Shown: piece by piece, positions 17,089-25,255 of the stretch
How the letters are laid out: each line of letters begins with the position of its first letter
How positions within the stretch are numbered: position 1 is the first letter of the stretch
Source: Chlamydiia bacterium
GTDB taxonomy: Bacteria; Chlamydiota; Chlamydiia; Chlamydiales; Simkaniaceae
DNA: 64,000 bases
NCBI GenBank assembly: GCA_030429605.1
Contig: JAUIEV010000002.1
Location: 62,001 to 126,000, forward strand
Direction of reading: 5' to 3'
Translations under genes and position numbers: made by a program
The notes under the pieces: generated by a model
The model's database searches: none
What the model saw: the letters and a program-made list of their open reading frames with translations, nothing else
What the model was told of the DNA's origin: nothing

Positions 17089-17604
17089 TGACGAATGGGC
17101 AGAACGCCTCACTCCTGAACAATATCATGTACTTCGTGAAGGGGGGACAGAACCCCCTTTCACAGGAGCATTCGTCGATACGTGCCAAGATGGGATATAT
17201 AGATGCAAAGGCTTGTTATCCGTATGCTCCCTCTGCTGCCCTGAAATGAAGTCATCCCTCAAAAGCAATTCTAGCCATTCATCTTTGAATGAGATCGCTC
17301 CTCGAAGAGCTCTTCAGAGCTATTCTTCGTCTCGCTCATTCAAATCTAAACAACTATAATTGATTGAGAAATGAGATTATGGCGCAATCAGGGGTCCAAG
17401 GACAAGTTTGATTCTGGCACAGGATGGCCTTCTTTTACAAAACCTATTGTTTCAGATGCAGTAGTTCAAAAAGTGGATGAAACAGGACGTGTTGAAGTGC
17501 TCTGTGCTACGTGCATGTCACATTTGGGTCATGTGTTTCCGGACGGTCCTCCTCCCACACAGATGCGATATTGCATGAACTCCATTGCGCTTGCATTAGA
17601 GTGA
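17042..17604 (+). pseudogene. msrB: Peptide methionine (R)-S-oxide reductase, disrupted
   Basis: The N-terminal 57 codons (17042-17212) match MsrB up to the first zinc-site cysteine: [20 protein letters not shown] and DGIYRCKG. The C-terminal part (about 17395-17604) resumes with [13 protein letters not shown], the zinc pair [16 protein letters not shown] and the catalytic RYCMNS. Between them about 170 bases unrelated to MsrB are inserted, which put the halves in different frames and bring a TAA at 17357. The insert contains short inverted repeats. MsrB would reduce Met-R-sulfoxide; the gene as it stands should not make an intact enzyme. A new start in the C-terminal half (17371) cannot restore the first zinc pair. 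Confidence 0.8.
17213..17385 (+). repeat. Insertion inside msrB with inverted repeats
   Basis: This stretch separates the two halves of msrB and does not resemble MsrB. It contains CATTCA/TGAATG (a 6-bp hairpin with a 4-base loop near 17278-17293), TGAATGAG at about 17286 matched by CTCATTCA near 17336, and a GAAGAGCTCTTC palindrome between them. It looks like a small palindromic or MITE-like element rather than a coding insertion. The exact borders cannot be fixed without an intact homologue, and no second copy was seen in the window. Confidence 0.4.
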
Positions 17605-17753
17605 AATGATTAAAATTTTTATTATATAATATATAATTATACTCTGTGCTATCATAAATGATGAAAGCATTTGAACAGTACAAAGAAACAAGCCCTGAGA
17701 TCGAAAGAAATCACGGATGAAAATTTCTTTTACATGTTCAAAAGGAGGAAAGT

Positions 17754-17993
17754 ATGAGAATTCAATCATCGAGCGTTTCATCTGTGAGCATAACAGAACA
17801 TCATGCTCCTGTTAGAAGATGTCCGAATCCTATAGCTGCAGCTCTAAGAGCTATTCGAAATGCCTTTCGAAGGCGTCAAGAGCCAAATAGGCTAGAAGAT
17901 CACCCGGCAATTGAGATTGTACGAGGCGTGAAAAGTCCAGTGGTGCAACGTGTGTTTGCCCGGATGAATGAGCAGTATAAAGCAAAGCGCTAA
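17754..17993 (+). CDS. Small basic hypothetical protein
   Basis: The 79-aa protein is unrecognised. The start is secure: AAAGGAGGAAAGT precedes the ATG. The N-terminus is rich in Ser and Val and looks like a type III secretion signal in composition. The middle is Arg-rich (AIRNAFRRRQEP) and the C-terminus is amphipathic (VQRVFARMNEQYKAKR). The 150 bases between the broken msrB and this gene are very AT-rich and probably hold its promoter; no RNA gene was seen there. It converges with hemW, 6 bases apart. Confidence 0.6.
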   Translation: MRIQSSSVSSVSITEHHAPVRRCPNPIAAALRAIRNAFRRRQEPNRLEDHPAIEIVRGVKSPVVQRVFARMNEQYKAKR

Positions 17994-17999
17994 ATGAAA

Positions 18000-19127
18000 C
18001 TAGATAAGTCCGGCTCCAACGGTGTCATAAAAAAGACGTCCCTTTTCTGTCAGGGTAAGCTGCGTGTTACAAAACGAAAGAAGACCTTCTTCAATAAGGC
18101 CTGCAATTTTTTTGTTGAGGGAAGGTGGAATATCTGGAAACGTTGTGATATTCACGCCTTCGTGAAGGCGTAAAGCAACGGCAAGCTTTTCAGCAAGCGC
18201 ATCCTCGTACGGAAGCCTTTCTATAAAATCAATCGGGAATATTTCTTCTGAAAGCGCTTTTCCGTAACGAGAAAGATTTTTGATATTGCTAAAACGCGCG
18301 CCACCTAAATAGCTAAAAGCAGATGGGCCAAGGCCAATAAATGGCGTTCCTTTCCAGTATCCAATGTTATGCTGCGCCTGGTACCCCTTTTTTGCATACG
18401 CTGAGATTTCATACCTATGTAGGCCCATTTGCTCAAGGAGAAGGGTAGCTTCTTTATGCATTGCAGCCGCTTCGTTTTCATTTGGAAGGTGGGGTTTTAA
18501 GGCCTCTCTTTGCTTCATAAATGCGGTGTGCGGCTCAAACGTGAGGTTATAGAAAGACAGATGTGTGATTGGAAGAGTTTTAAGCACCTCAAAGGTGGAT
18601 AGAAGTTTTTCACGGGTTTGGTAGGGAAGTTCAAACAAAATATCGATTGAGATATTTGTTATGCCTGCTGTGTATGTTTCCCATACGGCATCAACAGCTC
18701 GAGATGCAGAATGTGTGCGTCCTAATAGTACAAGTTCATCCGGCAACAGACTTTGTACACCAAGGCTCACCCTATTAATTCCTAGGTGCTTAAAGGACTC
18801 CATTTTTTCTAATGAAACATCTTCCGGGTTCGCTTCAATGGTTATTTCAATATCGGATGGGGGATTGAGCTCGTCTAAAAAATCAGCAATACCCTCATAG
18901 AGAGAAGGAGTGCCGCCTCCAAAATAGAGTGATTTGATAGGGAAGTCGCCAAGGTAGTCTCGATACAGTGCGAGTTCCTGGCATAGACTTCCATGAAAAT
19001 CTAGCTGCCTTTTTTCACCATTTGGGAGAACATAGAAATGGCAGTATGGGCATTTTTTTGTGCAAAAAGGAACGTGTACGTAGAGGCCGAGTGGTGTATT
19101 ACCACTGGTCTCCTTCAACGTCTTCAA
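18000..19127 (-). CDS. hemW: HemW-like radical SAM haem chaperone
   Basis: The protein has 375 aa from a TTG at 19127, chosen because GAAGAGG lies five bases upstream and because the family begins shortly before the LGLYVHVPFC motif; the same frame is open for 82 codons more but overlaps the upstream gene. The radical SAM cluster motif is CTKKCPYCHF, followed by SLYFGGGTPSL, INRVSLGVQSL and ISIDILFELPYQT, then the HemN C-terminal domain. The protein was long annotated as an oxygen-independent coproporphyrinogen oxidase, but HemW-type members deliver haem. The start overlaps the upstream coiled-coil gene by 29 bases. Confidence 0.88.
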   Translation of the reverse strand: MKTLKETSGNTPLGLYVHVPFCTKKCPYCHFYVLPNGEKRQLDFHGSLCQELALYRDYLGDFPIKSLYFGGGTPSLYEGIADFLDELNPPSDIEITIEANPEDVSLEKMESFKHLGINRVSLGVQSLLPDELVLLGRTHSASRAVDAVWETYTAGITNISIDILFELPYQTREKLLSTFEVLKTLPITHLSFYNLTFEPHTAFMKQREALKPHLPNENEAAAMHKEATLLLEQMGLHRYEISAYAKKGYQAQHNIGYWKGTPFIGLGPSAFSYLGGARFSNIKNLSRYGKALSEEIFPIDFIERLPYEDALAEKLAVALRLHEGVNITTFPDIPPSLNKKIAGLIEEGLLSFCNTQLTLTEKGRLFYDTVGAGLI

Positions 19128-19557
19128 GAATACCTCTTCGCCACCTGTTTTTGTCGCTAAAAGGGTCTTCATCGTCTTCTTCGGAAATAGTATACTCACT
19201 CGTCTTCTCTTCAGTACCTGACATAGTTGTTTCACTGTCATACGAAGAAGAATCCATGTCCATATTTGACTCGGAAACATTTTCCTGCTCAACGTCGATA
19301 CCTGGGAGGGTGTGAGGCTCTTGATATGCTTGCCTTCCTTGAGCTCCACGCTTTGGTGCCATATACTCTTCAAGGTCGCCGCTTTCTTTCAGCTCTTTAA
19401 GTCGGATTTCTTCTTCTTGTATTTTCAATTGGAGGGACTCAATTTCCTGTTTATGCTTTTCAAGATCTCGTTTGGGAACGAGCCCTAGCTTCAGCCACTG
19501 CTCGAGGTCTTGCAGTTCGTTTTCTAGTTTTTTTAGCCGCTCGCTCTTGACAACCAT
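19099..19557 (-). CDS. Hypothetical coiled-coil protein with acidic C-terminus
   Basis: The 152-aa protein is unrecognised. Residues 3-65 form a clear coiled coil with heptad Leu/Ile (KKLENELQDLEQWL and the following KxxxExxxLxxKI pattern). The second half is low-complexity and very acidic, rich in Ser, Asp, Glu and Met. The C-terminus ends in EGDQW. It overlaps hemW by 29 bases and is transcribed with it. It may be a chlamydia-specific cytosolic protein; nothing points to secretion. Confidence 0.65.
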   Translation of the reverse strand: MVVKSERLKKLENELQDLEQWLKLGLVPKRDLEKHKQEIESLQLKIQEEEIRLKELKESGDLEEYMAPKRGAQGRQAYQEPHTLPGIDVEQENVSESNMDMDSSSYDSETTMSGTEEKTSEYTISEEDDEDPFSDKNRWRRGILEDVEGDQW

Positions 19558-19588
19558 TCTATATACCTTGCATTAGAGGATTTTTCTT

Positions 19589-19620
19589 CGTTTAGGTGCC
19601 GAAGGGTACCTTTAAACGTA
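19589..19620. repeat. Bulged inverted repeat between divergent genes
   Basis: CGTTTA-GGT on the left pairs with ACCT-TTAAACG on the right with a small bulge, between the divergent coiled-coil gene and sucA. It may be an operator or a hairpin in one of the leaders. The rest of the 200-base spacer is AT-rich and must contain both promoters, but no clear -35/-10 pair stands out. Confidence 0.3.
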
Positions 19621-19759
19621 TTAAAAGAAAAGGGAGAACTTTCATAGAGAAACACAGTATCTTCTCTCAAGGCAGCCTTTTCAATTTTACCAAACAATTA
19701 TTTGAAAGATCTTTTTTTTTCTAGGAAAATATGCTATAAAAAGGTTGAGAGGACATCTT

Positions 19760-22426
19760 ATGGCACACAATCCGTTCGACTACGCCAACTTGGCGAATAT
19801 TGCATTTATTGAGTCGCTCTATGAGCAGTACACGCAAAATCCGGAAAGCGTGGATCCCTCATGGCAACGCTTCTTTGAAGGGATGCGTTTTGCATCGAGC
19901 TTGCCAACACATGGCATTGAGTCATCCGTGCGACAAAAGGATCCTTCCTGTAGCCCAGTTCAAGAAGCTCCATCTGATGAAAGGATTCTGTGGGCGTATC
20001 GAACGTTCGGGCACCTTGCTGCAAAAACGAGCATGTTTGTCGAAGCAAAGGGTGTTCCCGAATTAGAAGTCCATTCAGCGAATGCTGAGGCATCAGGTAC
20101 AAGTACTGCATTAATAAAACAGCTTGCACGTGCCTACACTGGGACTGTTGGATATGAATTCATGCACCTTGAAGATCCTGAAATACGAGACTTTATAGCT
20201 AATGAAGTCGAAAAAAATGCAGAGACAGCCTTTTCAAAAGAAGAAAAGCTCGCCTTTTTTGCACAGCTGACAAAAGCAGAGATGTTTGAATCGTTCATTC
20301 ATAAAAAATACCAAGGGCAAAAGCGATTTTCATTAGAGGGTGGAGAGCCCTTTATCCCAATGCTTCTTGAACTAGTAGACTATGGAGCAGAAGAGGGGGT
20401 AGATGAAGCTATCGTAGCCATGGCACATAGAGGTCGATTGAATACACTCGCAAATGTGTTTGATAAGCCATACAAAGACATGTTTTTCGAATTTGAGCCG
20501 AATTATAGACCTCCATTTCATCACGTCAGCGGAGATGTAAAGTATCACTTGGGGTATGTTGCAGAGCGCACCACCCTGTATGGTAAGCCGGTGAGAATGG
20601 AGCTCATGCCCAACCCAAGTCATCTCGAATCGGTGAATGGGCCTGCAGAAGGGTATGCTCGTGCATCTCAAGATGCAAAGGGGAGAGAGAGGAAAAAAGT
20701 GCTGCCTCTCCTCATTCACGGAGACTCAGCTGTTGCAGGGCAAGGAATTGTGTATGAAGTACTCCAGATGTACAAGCTAGATGCATACGAGACCGGAGGT
20801 ACCATTCATGTCATCATCAATAACCACGTTGGATTTACCGCTGGAGCCGAAGAGTCCCGTTCAACGCGATACTGCTCTGATATTGCCAAATCATTTGGTG
20901 CACCGGTCTTCCATGTCAATGCTGACGATACGGAAGGATGTGTCTTTGCAGCGAGGATTGCAGCAAAGCTGAGACAACGGTATGGATGCGAAGTATTTAT
21001 CGAGCTCAACTGCTATAGAAGATATGGGCATAATGAGGGTGACGAACCAATGTTTACCAATCCTCTTATGTACAAAGCGTTGAAAGAGAGAGAGACGCCG
21101 CAACAAATGTATAGAAAAAAACTGGTAAACGATGGTGTTGCAAGTGAGGCTGAATTAAACCAGATTGAAGAATCGTTTCGAAACACACTTGAGGAAGCAC
21201 TGACAGCTGCGAAGAAGCAATCCGAAACGTTTCAAGAGAGTATTCCTGAAGAAAAAAGTGTTGAAAAAGAAGCAGTAAAAACAGCAGTTTCGAAAGAGCA
21301 GCTTCTTGTATACGCTGAAAAAATGACATCCCTCCCTGACAGTTTGAAGGTACATCCAAAAATACAGCGAATCATTTCTGAAAGAAGAAAAATGGTGGAA
21401 GAAGGACAAGGGATTGATTGGGGATGTGCTGAACACCTCGCATTTGCCTCGATTCTAGCAGAAGGAAAGAATATTCGAATTTCAGGTCAAGATTCTAGAA
21501 GAGGAACATTTGCCCATAGACATGCGGCCATCATAGATCAAGACTCAAAAGAGGCGTACTTTCCGCTTCAACATATTTCAGAAGACCAAGGGGTTTTTGA
21601 AATATACAACTCATTTCTTTCTGAAGAAGCGGTTTTAGGGTTTGAATTTGGATACAACACGTTCAATCCTTCTCACCTCACTATTTGGGAAGCACAGTAT
21701 GGGGATTTTGCAAATGGAGCTCAGGTCGTTTTTGATCAATATATAGCTTCTAGTGAGCAAAAGTGGAATCAAGTCAGTTCACTTGTGCTTATGCTTCCGC
21801 ATGGGTATGAAGGAGGGGGGCCTGAGCACTCTTCTGCACGGATTGAAAGATACCTACAGCTCGCTGCAAATGATAATATTCGAGTCGTTATTCCCTCAAC
21901 ACCGTCGCAAGTCTTTCATGCGCTCAGAAGACAAGTACTCTCTAACGAGAAAAAACCGCTTATTTTATTTACTCCGAAAGCACTTTTGCGCTTTCAGCCC
22001 TCCTTAAGTCCTCTTCATTCGTTGTGCGACGAAGAATTTCGGACCATTATAAAAGACCCGCGGAACATCGAATCACCTCAACGCATTATTTTTTGTTCAG
22101 GAAAAGTGTACTACGAACTCCTTCCTCACAGCGAAAAATTATCAAATACAGCTATTGTTCGAATTGAACAGCTGTACCCATTTGATGGGGATGCCGTTCG
22201 CACAGTGTTCGAAGAATATGGATCTCCTCAGGAGGTGATATGGCTTCAAGAGGAGCACCAAAATATGGGATGTTTTGAATTTATTCAGCCCTTGCTCCGA
22301 ACAACCCTTTCTGATACGGTGAAACTCACATATGTTGGGCGGAAGCGAAGTGCTTCGACCGCGGCAGGCTCGATGGCCCTACATAACAAAGAACTTGAGA
22401 CCCTTTTGCAAGAGGCATTTGAATGA
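19760..22426 (+). CDS. sucA: 2-oxoglutarate dehydrogenase E1 component
   Basis: The product is 888 aa from the ATG at 19760 (GAGAGG upstream; a TTG 15 bases earlier is less likely). It oxidatively decarboxylates 2-oxoglutarate with thiamine diphosphate in the TCA cycle. The N-terminal SucA-specific segment with [21 protein letters not shown], then [51 protein letters not shown] and the C-terminal transketolase-like [13 protein letters not shown] and [15 protein letters not shown] are all present. It is the first gene of the sucA-sucB-lpd operon and overlaps sucB by 4 bases. Confidence 0.97.
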   Translation: MAHNPFDYANLANIAFIESLYEQYTQNPESVDPSWQRFFEGMRFASSLPTHGIESSVRQKDPSCSPVQEAPSDERILWAYRTFGHLAAKTSMFVEAKGVPELEVHSANAEASGTSTALIKQLARAYTGTVGYEFMHLEDPEIRDFIANEVEKNAETAFSKEEKLAFFAQLTKAEMFESFIHKKYQGQKRFSLEGGEPFIPMLLELVDYGAEEGVDEAIVAMAHRGRLNTLANVFDKPYKDMFFEFEPNYRPPFHHVSGDVKYHLGYVAERTTLYGKPVRMELMPNPSHLESVNGPAEGYARASQDAKGRERKKVLPLLIHGDSAVAGQGIVYEVLQMYKLDAYETGGTIHVIINNHVGFTAGAEESRSTRYCSDIAKSFGAPVFHVNADDTEGCVFAARIAAKLRQRYGCEVFIELNCYRRYGHNEGDEPMFTNPLMYKALKERETPQQMYRKKLVNDGVASEAELNQIEESFRNTLEEALTAAKKQSETFQESIPEEKSVEKEAVKTAVSKEQLLVYAEKMTSLPDSLKVHPKIQRIISERRKMVEEGQGIDWGCAEHLAFASILAEGKNIRISGQDSRRGTFAHRHAAIIDQDSKEAYFPLQHISEDQGVFEIYNSFLSEEAVLGFEFGYNTFNPSHLTIWEAQYGDFANGAQVVFDQYIASSEQKWNQVSSLVLMLPHGYEGGGPEHSSARIERYLQLAANDNIRVVIPSTPSQVFHALRRQVLSNEKKPLILFTPKALLRFQPSLSPLHSLCDEEFRTIIKDPRNIESPQRIIFCSGKVYYELLPHSEKLSNTAIVRIEQLYPFDGDAVRTVFEEYGSPQEVIWLQEEHQNMGCFEFIQPLLRTTLSDTVKLTYVGRKRSASTAAGSMALHNKELETLLQEAFE

Positions 22427-23592
22427 AAGTTGAAGTGAAAGTACCAGCAGTCGGCGAGTCTGTTACCGAAGCTGTCGTTGCGACTATTTTGAAACCGGAT
22501 GGTTCGACCGTTGCTAAAGAAGACGAACTTATCGAGCTTGAAACAGATAAAGTAAACCAAGTTATTTATGCTCCTGAGGCGGGGAAACTGGAGCTGACAG
22601 TCACTCAAGACCAAACAGTCAAAGTGGGTGATGTAATCGGCTACATTGAAACAGATCACCAAGGGGAAGCTGTTGTCGCTGAAGACAAAACGAGTGAATC
22701 GACCGAAGAGCCTGCGCTGCAGCCTGCAAAAGTCCAAGAAGAGCTGAAACCGGCAAATGAAGACGTCACATCAGTGAGAGAATCGAAAGAAGACTTTATT
22801 GCATCCCTGTCAAAGGAGAAAAAACCAGCAGAGTCACAACCGGAAGCGCAGAAAGCGAAGGAGCCGATTTCTCCACCTTCTCAAAGTCATTCTCCTCACC
22901 AAGAGCGAAAGCGGATGAGCGGGCTTCGGAAAACGATTGCAAAACGTCTCGTTGAAGTAAAAAATCAAACGGCAATGCTTACCACCTTTAATGAAGTGGA
23001 TATGACAGAGGTCATAGCGCTGAGAACGAGTGAAAAAGATGCATTTATGAAGAAACACGGCGTAAAACTCGGGTTTATGTCGTTTTTTGTAAAAGCGACG
23101 GTTGCTGCGCTGAAAAAGATTCCTGCGGTGAATGCGTTTATTGATGGAGACGAAATGGTCTTCAACTCGCTCTACGATATTGGAATCAGCGTTTCAACGG
23201 AAAAAGGGTTGATGGTTCCTGTTGTTCGTGACTGCGCAAATAAATCGTTTGCAGATATTGAGAAAGCTATCGTTTCATACGCTGAAAAAGCGAGAGCCGG
23301 AACCATTTCGATTGAAGACATGAAAGGGGGAACATTCACCATCACAAACGGTGGAACATTTGGATCACTGCTTTCAACTCCCATTCTCAATCCTCCTCAG
23401 AGTGCTATTTTAGGGATGCACAATATTGTGAAGCGGCCGGTAGTAGTGAATGATGCAATTGAAATACGTCCTATGATGTACCTTGCACTTTCGTATGATC
23501 ATAGAATTATTGATGGGAAAGAAGCTGTCACGTTTCTTGTGACGTTAAAAGACCTTCTTGAAGAGCCATCTCGTTTACTTCTCGATCCATAA
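22423..23592 (+). CDS. sucB: Dihydrolipoamide succinyltransferase, E2 of 2-oxoglutarate dehydrogenase
   Basis: The 389-aa protein has an N-terminal lipoyl domain (about residues 2-76; lipoylated Lys43 in ELETDKVNQ), then a long charged linker rich in Glu, Lys and Pro (about 84-165), and the C-terminal catalytic domain with [13 protein letters not shown] and the acyltransferase His in [13 protein letters not shown] canonical peripheral subunit (E3)-binding domain is not recognisable in the linker, which is unusual for a SucB. The ATG overlaps the sucA stop. Confidence 0.95.
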   Translation: MKVEVKVPAVGESVTEAVVATILKPDGSTVAKEDELIELETDKVNQVIYAPEAGKLELTVTQDQTVKVGDVIGYIETDHQGEAVVAEDKTSESTEEPALQPAKVQEELKPANEDVTSVRESKEDFIASLSKEKKPAESQPEAQKAKEPISPPSQSHSPHQERKRMSGLRKTIAKRLVEVKNQTAMLTTFNEVDMTEVIALRTSEKDAFMKKHGVKLGFMSFFVKATVAALKKIPAVNAFIDGDEMVFNSLYDIGISVSTEKGLMVPVVRDCANKSFADIEKAIVSYAEKARAGTISIEDMKGGTFTITNGGTFGSLLSTPILNPPQSAILGMHNIVKRPVVVNDAIEIRPMMYLALSYDHRIIDGKEAVTFLVTLKDLLEEPSRLLLDP

Positions 23593-23609
23593 AAAAGGAT
23601 GTTTTTACG

Positions 23610-24977
23610 ATGGATTTTGATGCTGTTGTGATAGGGTCTGGCCCAGGTGGATATGTCTGCGCAATAAAACTTGCCCAACTTGGAATGAAGACTGCATGTA
23701 TCGAAAAAGAGGCGCTTGGCGGCACCTGTTTAAATGTGGGGTGCATTCCTTCAAAGTCTCTTCTACAATCCTCTGAGATGTATTACAAAACAGTCCATGA
23801 CTTAGAAAGCCACGGAATACACACCGGAGAGGTTACTTTTGAGTATGAAAAGATGCAGTCGAGAAAATCAGGGATTGTTCACTCTTTTACCCAAGGTATT
23901 GCAGGACTATTCAAAAAAAACAAGGTAACACACATTCAGGGGACAGCGGAGTTTACAGGCCCAAATACGTGCAGCGTTGATGGAAAAGACATCACCGCAA
24001 AGTATTTTGTTATCGCAACAGGCTCTACCCCAACCTCTCTTCCATTTCTCCCAATTGATGAAAAAGAAATCGTCTCTTCCACCGGAGCGCTTGCTTTTCC
24101 AAGCGTTCCCAAAAAACTGCTCGTTGTCGGAGCAGGGATTATTGGCGTTGAACTCGGTTCAGTCTATGCCCGTCTTGGGGCTGAGGTGTCTGTTATCGAA
24201 TACCTCGACAGGATCACACCGACGCTTGATGTCTCTCTCTCAAAAGCACTCCAGAAAAGCCTCACAAAGCAAGGTCTCACTTTTCATCTTTCATCGAAGG
24301 TTGTTGGACTTGAGAAGCAAAACGACGAATGGCTCCTCGAAGTGGAGGGTGGAAAAACACACGCCGGTGATAAAATTCTCGTTGCTATTGGTCGTAAACC
24401 CTATACAGAAGGGCTTGGGCTTGACGCAGCAGGGGTCGAGCGAGATGAATCAGGGAAAATACGAATAAATGGCCGATTTCAAACAAATCAACCTCATATT
24501 TATGCAATAGGAGATGTTGTTGATGGCCCTATGCTTGCACATAAAGCCTCTGAAGAGGGGATCGCTGTTGCAGAAATACTTACCGGAACGTCTACGTCAC
24601 TTTCGTACATCACCATACCTTCTGTTGTATACACTGAGCCTGAAGTGGCTTCTGTTGGATTTACGGAAGAAGAAGTGAAAGAGCAAAACATACCATATGT
24701 AGCATCTCAATTTCCATTCAAAGCGAATTCACGTGCAAAATGTGTAGGAGAAGAGGAAGGGTTTGTTAAACTGCTCGCTCATAAAGAGACAGGGCATATT
24801 CTTGGAGGACACATTATCGGTGCACATGCAGGGGAGCTTATTCAAGAGGTAGCGGTATCTATGAAAGCTCGAATGACAGCGCATGAGCTCGCGTCTACAT
24901 CTCATGCCCATCCAACACTTTCAGAAAGTATTAAGGAAGCTGCACTCGCCCTTTTTTCAAAAGCTATTCACGTTTGA
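23610..24977 (+). CDS. lpd: Dihydrolipoyl dehydrogenase, E3
   Basis: The 455-aa flavoprotein reoxidises dihydrolipoamide in the 2-oxoglutarate dehydrogenase complex. The FAD-binding GSGPGGYVCAIKLAQLG, the redox-active disulfide GGTCLNVGCIPSK (Cys40 and Cys45), the NAD site VVGAGIIGVELGSVYARLG, the second FAD segment HIYAIGDVVDGPMLAHKA and the C-terminal His-Glu dyad HAHPTLSE are all intact. It is the third gene of the operon, 17 bases after sucB. No pyruvate dehydrogenase genes are in the window, so it may also serve a pyruvate complex encoded elsewhere. Confidence 0.97.
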   Translation: MDFDAVVIGSGPGGYVCAIKLAQLGMKTACIEKEALGGTCLNVGCIPSKSLLQSSEMYYKTVHDLESHGIHTGEVTFEYEKMQSRKSGIVHSFTQGIAGLFKKNKVTHIQGTAEFTGPNTCSVDGKDITAKYFVIATGSTPTSLPFLPIDEKEIVSSTGALAFPSVPKKLLVVGAGIIGVELGSVYARLGAEVSVIEYLDRITPTLDVSLSKALQKSLTKQGLTFHLSSKVVGLEKQNDEWLLEVEGGKTHAGDKILVAIGRKPYTEGLGLDAAGVERDESGKIRINGRFQTNQPHIYAIGDVVDGPMLAHKASEEGIAVAEILTGTSTSLSYITIPSVVYTEPEVASVGFTEEEVKEQNIPYVASQFPFKANSRAKCVGEEEGFVKLLAHKETGHILGGHIIGAHAGELIQEVAVSMKARMTAHELASTSHAHPTLSESIKEAALALFSKAIHV

Positions 24978-25000
24978 CCCATGATCACGACCATTGAGGC

Positions 25001-25032
25001 AAAAAAAACCCTCTACGAGGAGACGTAGAGGG
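25001..25032 (-). terminator. Rho-independent terminator (distal) for the IQ-motif gene
   Basis: On the minus strand CCCTCTACG pairs with CGTAGAGGG over a six-base loop and is followed by eight T residues. It lies about 225 bases past the stop of the gene ending at 25256, before lpd on the other strand, so it may back up the nearer terminator. Confidence 0.7.
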
Positions 25033-25119
25033 AACCGCTCTCACGATATGAGATACTTGAAACTGAGTTTAAGGTATCACTGAGCGAATACCTTTCGTGT
25101 TCATTGTGTTTTTTCTGAC

Positions 25120-25153
25120 AAAAAAAGCCACCTAAGGTTGCCCTTAAGGTGGC
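25120..25153 (-). terminator. Rho-independent terminator (proximal) for the IQ-motif gene
   Basis: On the minus strand GCCACCTTAAGG pairs, with one bulged base, with CCTTAGGTGGC across a short loop and is followed by seven T residues. It lies about 100 bases past the stop of the 804-aa gene. Confidence 0.7.
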
Positions 25154-25185
25154 CCCATTGGTCCTCATAAGATGTTTTAGTGCAC

Positions 25186-25213
25186 CCAAAAGAGAGTGTT
25201 ACCTCTCTTTTGG
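25186..25213. repeat. Perfect 11-bp inverted repeat without T tract
   Basis: CCAAAAGAGAG pairs perfectly with CTCTCTTTTGG across a six-base loop, 43 bases past the stop of the 804-aa gene. There is no T run on either side, so it is not a normal terminator; it would form a stable 3'-end hairpin in the transcript and could protect it from exonucleases. Confidence 0.5.
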
Positions 25214-25255
25214 ATACATTGTCAGTGAGTAGAATCTACCCGCTGTACGTGCTCG

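Noticed and set aside
17658..17720. A 20-codon ORF in the AT-rich spacer before the 79-aa gene
   Set aside because: No ribosome site and no coding signal; the spacer is more likely the promoter region.
20372..20719. A 115-codon minus-strand frame inside sucA
   Set aside because: It lies wholly within a conserved enzyme gene and shows no family features.
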